A stretch of DNA of 64,000 nt from Brachypodium distachyon (taxonomy: Eukaryota > Streptophyta > Magnoliopsida > Poales > Poaceae), in NCBI RefSeq assembly GCF_000005505.3, contig NC_016131.3, positions 59,381,355-59,445,354 of the forward strand, given 5' to 3'. Positions 45,798-55,616 of this stretch are shown in pieces (the stretch's first letter is position 1; the number at the start of each line of letters is the position of its first letter). The position numbers and the translations under genes were made by a program. Under the pieces are notes generated by a model. It had not been told where the DNA came from and did no database searches. It was given only the letters and a program-made list of their open reading frames with translations.

Positions 45798-46019
45798 TAG
45801 AGTGACCTCACCTATGAGGAGAAACCGGTCAGGATCTTGGATACAGCTGAGAGACAGACCCGATCCAAGACTATCAAGTTCTGCAAGGTTCAGTGGGACC
45901 ATCATACTGAAGAAGAAGCCACTTGGGAACGCGAGGATGATCTTCGAGAAGATCACCCACACCTCTTTGCTAGCCGCACCGAATCTCGAGGATGAGATTC
46001 ATCTTAAGGGGGTTAGGTC
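45798..46019 (+). pseudogene. Tekay pol 3' end with chromodomain
   Basis: Homologous to 29090-29310: DLTYEEKPVRILDTAERQTRS, the chromodomain VQWDHHTEEEATWERED, a stop and the polypurine tract. Only the last 70 codons or so remain. Its left edge is the joint with the LTR fragment; its right neighbour is a normal 3' LTR junction. Confidence 0.9.
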
Positions 46020-47613
46020 TGTAACATCCCAAAATTTCAAAATTTTACATGTGCATTGCATCCATGAGCATCATGCCACAATTGTATATTCGAATTCAAA
46101 TTTTGAATCTCAAAAGGCTTTGGAAAGATTCTTTATTTCATTTTAAACCCTAGGGTTTACACCCATATGAGCTTTGGATTTTCAAACCAATAGGTTTTAT
46201 GTATAAAAGGGGGCTTAATGCACATATGAGCTATCCCATATTTTTTGGGTAATTATTTGGAGTTGGAAAAGTATTTTATTTAAATAGATATATGGCCCTA
46301 AAGGCATTTATAGGGCAAATGTATTTTTATATAATTTATTTTGAAGAGAAACTATTTCCAAAAGTTGTATCATGCTAGAACATGATTTTACAAATTTTTT
46401 GGAATTTATTTGGACCAATTTGGGGTTCAAACTCAAAAGATATCAAAGAAATGAGTAAAACAGAAAAAGAAAAGGTCTAAAAGAAAAAAAAATGGTAAAC
46501 CGGACCGGCCCGGCCACTTTGGGCCGAACCGGCCCAGTCCAACCGCGCCTGACCGCGTGCCCGCACCCGCTGACAGGTGGGGCCCACCTGTCAGGGGCTT
46601 CTTCCCCGGAAGGAAAGCCCCGCGTCCGCCTTCCTTCTTCGCCGCCGCGCGCCGTCACCGCCGGATTCTCCGCGCTCCGTCCATATCCCTCCGCCCCGAG
46701 GGCGTCCTTTTAAGCCCCGCGACCCCCTCTCTTCTTCCCCTCTGTCCCCCCTCGCTATCACGCCGCCAGGCTGCCCCGATTTCTCGCCAGAGTCCGATCG
46801 CCCGCGCCGCCGTTTTCTCTCTCGCCGACGAAGTCCGGTGAGCCTTCCTCGAAGTCGTTCCTCTCTCTCTTCTCCTCTCTCCCTCGCGGTCAAGATGACG
46901 CGCTTCTTTTTCCTCCTCGTGCGCTGCAGCTCTCCGCCGACGACGCCCGCGCCCGCGCTGCCCGCCCGTCTCGTCCTAGGCGCCGACCCCGCCGTCCCCG
47001 AGCGCCGCCGACCGCACCCCCGTCTCCGCCGTGCCACGCCGCGCCTCCCCGTGACTTCCCCGAGCCGCCCGCGTTGCCGGAGCACCCCGTGCCCGCGCCG
47101 CCATCCCCTCCATCTCCGGTGACCGCCGACGCCGCCGGTAAACCCTAGAACTCCCCTCGTCCGTCCGATCTGGATCCGAGGGCTAAGATTAGATCCCGTT
47201 TTAATTTTTAACCGAACCGGTATGCACCAATTAGATGCTGACACGTGGCACCCGGGTTTATAAAATAAAAATGTAATTTTTAATCCCCCGGAATTAATAA
47301 AAGGCACTTTTGCAGATAGGCCCCTGTAACTTCAAATGATCATAACTTTAAATCTGTTTGGCCAAATTTAGTGATCCACACCTTTTTGAAACATTGTTTT
47401 ACGATGTTGAAACAGTGTTGGTTTTATGCTGGACCCAGAGGTCATGCGAGGTTGTAAGTACTATTTGAATTCTGGATGATGCGATGTAATAAAGTACTTT
47501 TGACCTTTGTTTCTGTATACTTCATCATGAAACTGTGTGTGCTAGTGAGTCGATCCAGGGACTAGCATAGTAAGCACAGAGATCGGTCCCTAGTAAGGGG
47601 GAGGATCGCTTCA
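46020..47613 (+). repeat. Tekay LTR, short form, shared by two element pieces
   Basis: TGTAACATCCC...GATCGCTTCA, 1,594 bp, with the same internal deletion as 20453-22123. To its left is a pol 3' end with PPT (so it acts as a 3' LTR). To its right is a PBS and leader (so it acts as a 5' LTR). This is the layout left by recombination between two elements in tandem. Confidence 0.92.
46570..46594. promoter_or_regulatory. Perfect TCP-type palindrome
   Basis: CTGACAGGTGGG G CCCACCTGTCAG, identical to 21039-21063. Confidence 0.65.
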
Positions 47614-47718
47614 GATGTTATCAGAGCAATGTGTTGCCTGTAGGAACGTGACCCTGGTTGGATTAGGATAAGACAAGACCAAAGACCAAACCTTAGGATT
47701 ATTTCTTATCCCTATCTG

Positions 47719-47749
<31 letters not shown>

Positions 47750-47769
47750 TTTTATTCCTTACCCTATTC
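47614..47769 (+). other. Tekay primer site and leader remnant
   Basis: TGTTATCAGAGCA at 47616-47628 (one change from the Tekay-2 PBS), then the leader with a long TA repeat. It is cut at CCTATTCA where an LTR interior begins. All coding DNA of this element has been deleted. Confidence 0.88.
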
Positions 47770-49638
47770 AAATTTGAATATTTTAATCACATTCAAATTA
47801 CAGATTAGGGTTTTATGCCATTTAAATCATAACTAATTATCTAGAAGTCCTTTTTGAATGTAACCAGTGCCCAAAATTTTGTTTTATTGTCTTCTGTCCA
47901 ATGGGGCAGAGAAATAAATATTTTGAATTAAATTGTTTTGCAGATGCAAATAAAACCTCATTTTAGGGTTTAAACCGTAGCTTTTTCCTTTTGTTTAAAA
48001 TCCTAATTACACGTGTTTAATTCTCAAGGCAATGGATCAGTAGATCACCCAAATAAAATAAACCAAACTCATGTCACATGTTTTGCATTGCATCATGGCA
48101 TACATATTCTTTTGCTTATATGGTGTGTTTATGTATGTGTATGTTTGCTTGATTGTATAGTTTTGTCGGAGAGCGAACTGTGTGATTGCGAAGAGTGTTT
48201 GAATACCAACTACTATCAAGGCAAGTTCACTTTGATCATTTATCCTATTATTTCATTATGCACTAGCTTTTATTAGTTGCATTGTTAGGATTATTACTAT
48301 ATCTATGCTAGCTATGATCTGTCCTAGTAGTATAGGATACCCTTTGCGATGTCCACACCACCAATCGCCATCGTAGTAGTAAAATGCTATGCTATGATAA
48401 TATATGAGGGTGGTATTATCACAATGTGATACTATTGAATTACAATATGGTTTTCCTAGTGTATGGCAAAACAAGTAATTTAATGAATCGTCCTGGGTGG
48501 GCTGCTTTGAGTATTCGGATGTCGTGACGTTAGGTCCATTTCTATGGGGCCCGCTGAGTCGTCTCTCCGTGCGATTTGGGAGCGTCCATGGTCGTCTCCC
48601 CGTGCGATTCGGCGAGCGCCTGCGTCACAATGTGGGATGCCACCCGGGATAACCAGAGACTGGACTAGTTTCCTGTTTAGTAGCTTCCAGTACAACCACA
48701 TGGTACTATGGGCTCTGCCAGGATGGATGTAAGAAATATGAACCTGGATCCGAGGTGACATCGGTATGTAGCAGTGTAGATTGGAACACGTCCTCAGGTG
48801 GTTCGGGGGAATATGTTCTGAAAATTCCTGTAATCGATGCTGTTGCTACTCCATCTGGAGGACAGCAAGGGATTAACACGTCGATTTCTTGTGGGTAAAG
48901 TGTACCACCTCTCGAGAGTGTCAAACTAAGTACTTAGCCGTGTCCCCGGTTACGGACAATTATGAGCAACTAGATATTGGGGCTGTAAGGAAGGTCTCAC
49001 TCATTCCAATTTCCTAATAAAATAAATGGTTTGAACTGGGTAGGAGCATTGATGTTTCTACTCAATGTGCCTAGGTTAATAGGAGCATGGGTGTTTCTAC
49101 CCTGTGTCCAATAGAATTGAAAACTATTTGTCTAAAAATGATAGGATTTGAATAATGATGTTTTTATGCAAAATAGCCAAGCCCCACTTAGCCAAACTAT
49201 GCATGTACTTGGTAGGTCCTTTATACCTCTAGTGAGCTTGCCAATACATTCAAATGTATTGACCACGTAGTGGCTGCAATTAACAATGCAGGTGGATCCG
49301 ACGATGAGTGAGGTTCGTCGTTTTGTCATGGGTCATGTGCTTACATTCCAACATGCTCTCACCTTGGAGTAGTGTGGCCCTTATGTTCTACCCTTTTCCG
49401 CTGCAGTGTTTTGAAACATTGTTTTACGATGTTGAAACAGTTTTGGTTTTATGCTGGCCCTAGAGGTCATGCGAGGTTGTAAGCATTATTTGAATTCTGG
49501 ATGATGAGATGTAATAAAGTACTTTTGACCTTTGTTTCTGTATATTTCATTATGAAACTGTGTGTGCTAGTGAGTCGATCCAGGGACTAGTACAGTCAGC
49601 ACAGAGATCGGTCCCTAGTAAGGGGGAGGATCGCTTCA
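47766..49638 (+). repeat. Tekay LTR, 3' part
   Basis: It joins the leader within ATTCA and continues as the second half of a long-form LTR (like 30770-32644), ending TCGCTTCA at 49638. The TATA box and CpG-rich tract are missing. The right neighbour is the Tat-Y antisense gene, cut mid-exon. Confidence 0.9.
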
Positions 49639-50361
49639 GCCCTCCCTCCGGTCGCTGGTCGACGAGGCGGGCCAGGTGGCTGTGTCCCCAGAAGTCGTCG
49701 CCGTGGAGGATGACGATGAGGAAAGCCGCGACAACGCGCCCCTGATCGTGAGAAGGTCGAGGGCATTCGCGGCGGCCGCCGCCACCTCCTCAACAGCGAC
49801 GTCCGCCGCGGTAGCGGCCCCCAATCGGTATGTAGCAGTGTAGGGCGCCCGTTGGTACCGCGACGGCATCCGCGGCAACAGGGGCCGCGAGTGCCTCGGC
49901 GGCGGCCCCTGCCTTGGCGGCGGCCGCCAGCTCCGCGACAGGAACTGGTCCCGGGGTGCCCGCCGGTACCCCACCAACTCCAGCACCTGCGGAGGTCTCC
50001 GGTGCCCCGGCCACGACCTTCGCTCCGGTAGCGGGGGCCTCCGCGAGCTTGGCGCCCGGCGTCGCGGCGGCATCGCCATCGACCCCTGGAGCTCTCCGGG
50101 TGACGGCGACACCGCGGGCGCCCACGGCGCCGCCCTCCCGGGGGGTCTTCCGGGGCTTCGCGCTCCGGCGCAACCCTCCAAAGTCATCCTCGTCGGCGAG
50201 CGCCAGCAAGAGGGCGAGGAGCGATTCCCCGCCCGGCTCGCCAAGCAAGAGGACGCGCGCGGACGCTGGCAGCGCCACCGATCCCGCTACCTCGGGGGCC
50301 AGCGTCGGCGCGGGCGCGTCCCTTGGCGACCCAGCCCCGGGAGAGACAGAGCCGGCACCGG

Positions 50362-50435
50362 GTATGTTTTCGTTGATTCTCTGCAACTGCAATTCCTGTT
50401 AGCCAAATTCATGAACATACCTTCTCGTTCTGCAG
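50362..50435 (+). other. Intron 1 of the Tat-Y antisense gene
   Basis: CACCGG|GTATGT ... GTTCTGCAG|CAAG, 74 nt, phase 1, with a pyrimidine-rich end. It matches the Tat-X intron at 37677-37750 in length and position. Confidence 0.72.
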
Positions 50436-50531
50436 CAAGCAGCAGCTCGCCCGCGGCAAATCCCTTGGATGCTCCTGCTCGCACAGGCGAGGTAGGGGAG
50501 GCTGCACCGGCAAGCCCGACGGCCGCTCAAG

Positions 50532-50608
50532 GTAACCGCCTCAGTCGCCCTTGTTCGCCTTCGATAGGACCAACCATCTCCGACCCTCATGCTTTTCCAC
50601 AGTTGCAG
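50532..50608 (+). other. Intron 2 of the Tat-Y antisense gene
   Basis: CTCAAG|GTAACC ... CACAGTTGCAG|GCAC, 77 nt, phase 1. Removing it restores the frame from PTAAQ to TSVPAPGTG. In Tat-X the donor is kept, but the acceptor and about 30 bases after it are gone. Confidence 0.7.
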
Positions 50609-53089
50609 GCACAAGTGTGCCCGCGCCCGGAACAGGCGCAGCCGTGGTCGACCCCGACTCGGTCGTCGGGACCGTGGGGGCGGAGGGGGAGTCGAAAACG
50701 GCTCCCCCGTCCGGCCCCGCTGCGACGGACACAGCGGCAGCAGTAGAGACCGCCGCCGACGCCGCGGCACCCGGCGACGCGCCCAAAGCCGCGGACGTGG
50801 CCGGCTCGGGCTCACCCGTCGTCCAACAGGGGACGACCCCCGCCGGAAGCAGGGAGCCTTCTCCAACCCCGGTGCCCCGAAGCCTAGGCGCGGGGGAAGT
50901 CGTCGGGGAAGGACGGCAAGACCCCCCGGAGCAAGTTGGCGACCCCGCGCCCAGCTCCAGTTCGGCAGCTGGGGCTTCATCATCCTCGAGGGCTCTCCTC
51001 GGCACCGACCTCGGCACCCTCTTACCTGGGATCCGAGCGTCTTCGAGCGGGGGCACCGGTTTCTGGACGCCGTCCGGGACCAGCAGTTCGCCTTCATCAC
51101 CTCCTATAACGAGGTGAGGGAGTGCCACACCGCCGCCAAGAATCAACTCGGCGAGGTGCGGGAGGCTGTCGAGAGAGAGCGGCGCGAACTCCCAGTCCAG
51201 CAGGACGCCAAGCCCTGGAGGCTGCCCGGGAGCCGGTAGTACCGGAGACCGAGCTCCGTCGGCAACTAGAGGTCCAGCGCACGGAGCTCCAAGGAAGGCT
51301 CGACGCAATGGCGGCAACTCTAGAAGCGTCCCGGAAGGAGCATGCCGAGGTGCTCCGACGGCCCAGGCGCGGCTGGACGAGAAGAGCAAGCTAATCGCCA
51401 ACTACCGCGGCGAAATCGAAGGCCTCCGCGTCCTACTGGAGGTGCAGGTCAAGGCTGCCGGGGACGCCGCGAGAGCGGCAACTCGGCACGAGGCCGAGCT
51501 CAACTCGGACAAAGGCAAAGCGGCCGGGCTTGAGAACGAGCTGGCCGCCGTCCAGGAAGAGCTCGCCAAGGCCGGCAAGGCCAACGCGACCTAGGCCTTA
51601 GAGCGTGCAAAGCAGGAGGGCCGCGTCAGCAAGGCCAAGAAGGCCGCGCAAGATGCCTGACTCCATCACGGTACGCTGATCGGGTAGCGGCAGCTCGAGA
51701 CAGAGAAGCTGGCGAAGATCGCCGAGTCGCTGTGCGACCTGCTGCCCAAGTTCGAGCTGCAGGCGGCGGAGGTGGACGGCACGGACGTCACGACGCTAAT
51801 CCCCTTCTTCTTCAACTTGTTGGGGAAGCTCGGGACGCTCGATGTCTGGATCGCCAAGTACGGCGCCAACGAAGTCACCAACTACGCCCGGGAGGTTGCC
51901 GGGACAATCCTCCCACGGATTCATCTCCGGGACCCGGAGTTCCCCTTCGAGTCTCTGCTGGATGCTTGGTCTGACAGCGAGGACGAGCCCACGCACACCC
52001 AAGCAGTGCGCGAGTTCGTCGACGAGGTTGTCGAGCGGATGCAGATGAAGCCGGAGCCTGAACCCTCCGTCGACCCTCGGACCGAAGACGGCGACAGCTA
52101 GTTGCCGCAGCCCCCAGCTATACTCGTTGCTTCCACTGTACCTCCTTCTTGTTAGCTTTCCTGCAAGTATGGCGCTTAGCGCCGTTTGGACAGTGACCTT
52201 TTGATTAGTTCACGTAACGATTCGACACTTAGTCAATCAAGCTTGTTAGTTTGCTCAATTTTTGTCCTTTATTCCCGAGGCCGCCTCGCGGGGTGGTTCC
52301 CTTAGCCTTCACGTGTTTTGCCTTGTGTTGCGGGGGGACTCGCGCACGCCTCACCCTTGACCAGACCAGGGACCCGGGACGGACCCTCAGTGCCGACCTG
52401 GGGCCAAGCGGTAGCGGGGAGCCACTCCGCTTGCAGGGTAACCACTCCAAGCCGTGTCCTCCCGGGGCGGACTTGGGAGCCACACGGGGAGCGTACTCCC
52501 CCTGCAAGCGTCCCTTTTAAAACTCCGGCTACGCGCGGGATCCGGGGCTGCACCCAGCGGGACAGTGCTCAGTTTCGATCAGCTCTTAGCGAATTCAGCG
52601 TTCATGTTCAGATACTTAGCTTTTCCATTCGGTCCAATGTTTCGCAATGCTCTGCGGTAGAGTGCAGACGGGGCGCTACCTCGGTAGGAAACCATCTAGG
52701 GTACCTGTTCAAGGGAAACAATCTCGGAGGGATGCGGGAGGACCGCGGGGGCAGGATCGCCGCCGGTGGCAAACACCGCCGACGATGCTACCACCACGCT
52801 CACGCGGCAACCCTCGCCCTCAGGGGCGGACCCTGGCCTTCAGGGACGAACCCTGGCTTAGGAGGACTCCGCTCCGGGAGCAGCCGCGAAACGGCTATAA
52901 CGTCCTCGGCGCCGGCTTCGCCACACCCTGAATGGCGGGTACGGGTGACGAGGAAGTTATAGCCTTCCAGCGACAGCCCCCGCAACTGGGGAGACCTGGG
53001 TTTTCTCTAGGGAACTCGTCCCAAGGGATGCGACGACCCTTGTTACCCGGGAGCTAAACTGCTCGAGGGCCGCGGCAAGGACACGGTGA

Positions 53090-53540
53090 TGGGCCGGAAC
53101 GAGCGACGAGCGCCGGCATCGGCACCATCACAGCGTCCTCACAACGACCCGCGCCCAAAAAAGGCTCTCTCAAAGGGAATGCGGCCGGGTCTCTGTGATA
53201 GTGCACCCGCCGGCACAAGGCACGGATGGCACGCACTACCATGGAGTCTCCACGGCTGACCCTGCTCCTTGCGGAGGTGTGCTATGGAGGGGGGCGACAA
53301 GGGCATTGTGGCAACGCACCCCATCGGCGCCGGACGCTGATGGGACGCACCACCACAGTGCCTCTGCGGCGACCCTCGCCCAGGAACCGCCCCTTCGAGG
53401 AAACGCAGCAGGGGCACAACGGCTGTGCACCCATCGGCGCGGGACGCTGATGGCATGCTCTACCATCGTGTCTCTGTGGCACCCCTCGGGGTGGGCTTGA
53501 CGGGGTGATGCACCACCTGCCTTCACGGCCCTGAACCCGG
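53090..53540. repeat. About 110-bp GC-rich tandem repeat
   Basis: Inverted homologue of 34530-34985, with recurring GATGGCACGCACTACCA and GACGGGG/GATGGGA cores. Confidence 0.7.
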
Positions 53541-53573
53541 CTTCGCTCTGAGCCATCCCATAGTTGGGGCGCG

Positions 53574-53583
53574 CCTTTTATAG
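53574..53583 (-). promoter_or_regulatory. TATA box downstream of pol, Tat-Y
   Basis: TCTATAAAAGGCGCGCC on the minus strand, identical to 34463-34479 in Tat-X. The C-run of Tat-X is here a mixed CCACCCTCCC. Confidence 0.5.
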
Positions 53584-54020
53584 ACGCGGGAGGGTGGCTT
53601 GCCACCACGCGCGATGGATCCGCGCGGCACCGTGGCGCCTTTCCCTCGAACGCGGCGCAGTTTCCGCCGCCATGCTTACCGGGTAACCGCGGCACACGTG
53701 GTGGCAAGCTATCAACTCAGAAGCCTTGGAGTGCGGGGAACCCATGTGTTGCGGTCCTCCCTCACCACAAGGCGCCGGTTTATGCTGCGACCCGTGGGCA
53801 GCTCACGGGCACCACAGTGTACAAGGGTCCTCCCTTTCCTGCAACCTAGACTCTTACCAGATCCGAGGTGCTGCAAAAAATTTCGAAACTTAAGAAAACA
53901 AGTAACACAGGTAAATCAGAAAAATCTCTCCTGCTTCCCAGCCTCCGGCACAAAGGGGTTGATGCCAAACTTGGATGCGAGCATTTCCTTTCCCAAGCGC
54001 AGCGACTGTGCGGTGCATGC

Positions 54021-54176
54021 TGCGGGAGGCCGAGCAACTGCACGCCTAGTGATGCATGTTGCGGGAAGCCCGCCAACGGCACGACCAGTGATGCACGTTG
54101 CGGGAAACCCGGAAACGGCATGTCCCGTGATGCACGTTGCGGGAAACCCGCCAACGGCATGGCCCGTGCCAGAACG
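54021..54176. repeat. 39-bp tandem repeat, four units
   Basis: Units with TGCGGGAA/GG at 54021, 54060, 54099 and 54138; the period of 39 bp is exact. Confidence 0.9.
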
Positions 54177-54432
54177 ATCCGGCAACGGGTTTTCATTTCA
54201 GGGCCACGACAGCCCCTTGGTCACAGCCAAGTATGGAAAGACACCTTTGTGCACTTAAAGCAGGAGGCAAGAGGGAGAAAACACGCGAATGAACAAGGCA
54301 AAAACAAAGCTCAAGGGTGAAACACTTATCTTTATTCACAATTAACTAGCGGTTTACACATGGGGGCTGCCCGGTTACACTAGTTCGAGAGGTATGCATC
54401 AGAGGCATCACCTGAGGGTCGGGCTCTGCGGC

Positions 54433-55590
54433 TTCACGGGTAGAACTTGCGCAAGTGTTCAATATTCCAGCTATTGGGCACCGGCAAGCCGTCTTCGGTT
54501 TCCAGGCGGACAGCCCCCGGCCTGGTCACTTGCACTACCCGGAAGGGGCCCTCTCACTTCGGAGTCAACTTGTTCCCGGCCTTCGTTCCTTGTATCCGGC
54601 GCAGGACAAGGTCTCCATTCTTGAGCCCCTAGGGACGGACTCGTCTATCGTGATAACAACAGAGTCCCTGCTGGTAGCACGCGGCTCGCACAGCAGCCCG
54701 GCATCGAAGCTCTTCGATGAAGGTTAGATCGTCGACCCTTTGCTCGTGTTGGCTGGTGTCGCCGTACGCGCGTACTCAGGGAGATCCGTACTTGAGCTCG
54801 AGGGGCAGCACCGCTTCTGCCCCGTAGACAAGGGCGAAAGGAGTTTCGCCCGTTGCCCGACTAGGTGTGGTCCGGATGGAACACAGCACGGGCTGGAGTT
54901 CTTCGATCCAGTGCTTCCCGTGGCCTTTGAGCTTGTCAAAGGTTCTCGTCTTGAGCCCCCGCAGAACCTCTGCGTTGGCTCGCTCCGCGTGTCCGTTGCT
55001 CCTCGGGTGAGCGACGGACGCGAAGCGCAGCTTAGTGCCCATGTCTCCGCAGTAGGCGTGAAACGCCGCGCTCGAGAATTGCGTGCCGTTGTCGGTGATG
55101 ATGCTGTTAGGAACACCAAACCGGCACACAATGCCCTTAAAGAACTTGATAGCCGCCTGGGCGGCCACCTTGCGCACTGGTTCCACCTCCACCCATTTGC
55201 AGAACTTGTCGATGGCCACAAACAAGTATTCGTAACCGCTAACCGCCCTTGGTAGCTTGCCGACGATGTCCAGTCCCCAGACCGCGAACGGCCATGAGGA
55301 CGGGATGGCATGCAGGACCTGGGCTGGCTGATTGCTCTTCTTTGAGTGGAACTGGCATGCTTCGCACGTTCTCACCAGCCGCTCTGCGTCGCCCAGGGCC
55401 GTGGGCGAGTAGAAGCCATGCCGGAAAACCTTGCCGGCTAGAGCCCGGGAGGCCACATGGTGTGAACATGTGCCTCGATGTATGTCCTCCAACAGTGCAC
55501 ACCCTTCTTCCTGCGGCACGCAGAGGAGTTTGACACCATTCGCGCGCCTGCGTTAAACACTGCCGTCTATCACAGTGTACATCTTGGCTT
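54433..55590 (-). pseudogene. Tat-Y integrase
   Basis: It has the zinc-binding domain (HRGTCSHH, then CEACQ at about 55350), catalytic D (GLDIVGKLP, about 55275), D (IITDNGTQF, about 55090) and E (GHAERANAEV, about 54975), and the C-terminal GPFRVV module to TGA 54435-54433. The core from 55519 to 54776 is open (247 residues). Upstream there is a TAA at about 55555 (Tyr in Tat-X). Downstream there are stops at about 54630 and 54555. The catalytic triad is thus complete but the protein is not. This copy supplies the segment missing from Tat-X. Confidence 0.88.
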
Positions 55591-55616
55591 GCCGCGCTAC
55601 GCGCTCCGCGGCAACG

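Larger units (their letters stand above)
49639..52101 (+). pseudogene. Tat-Y antisense gene with two introns
   Basis: It runs against pol. The N-terminal domain is missing: the frame starts inside the Ser/Pro/Ala linker (PSLRSLVDEAGQV). Exons 49639-50361, 50436-50531 (96 nt) and 50609 onward read through in one frame when the phase-1 introns 50362-50435 and 50532-50608 are removed. Each of these exons is blocked by stops if read through the introns. The third exon carries PSPTPVPRS and VVGEGRQD, then a 22-bp loss near 51028, compared with Tat-X, that shifts the frame. The coiled coil (RDQQFAFITSYNEVRE; 51240-51600) and the tail FFNLLGKLGTLDVWIAKYGANEV follow in other frames, with stops at 51593 and 51658. 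The stop is TAG at 52099-52101. There is no catalytic motif; a structural or nuclear role is only a guess. Confidence 0.75.
52102..54432 (-). other. Tat-Y 3' region between pol and antisense gene
   Basis: The inverted counterpart of 33641-36037. It contains the 39-bp repeats (54021-54176), a TATA box (53574-53583, minus strand) and the 110-bp repeats (about 53090-53540). No ORF is supported; the GC-rich frames are repeat-driven. The polypurine tract and 3' LTR are not present. Confidence 0.75.

Noticed and set aside
20453..47613. One giant Tekay element bounded by the two short LTRs
   Set aside because: The right LTR is followed by a PBS and leader, not by the ACAGC duplication or the missing Tekay-1 RT, and another complete 3' LTR lies at 29311.
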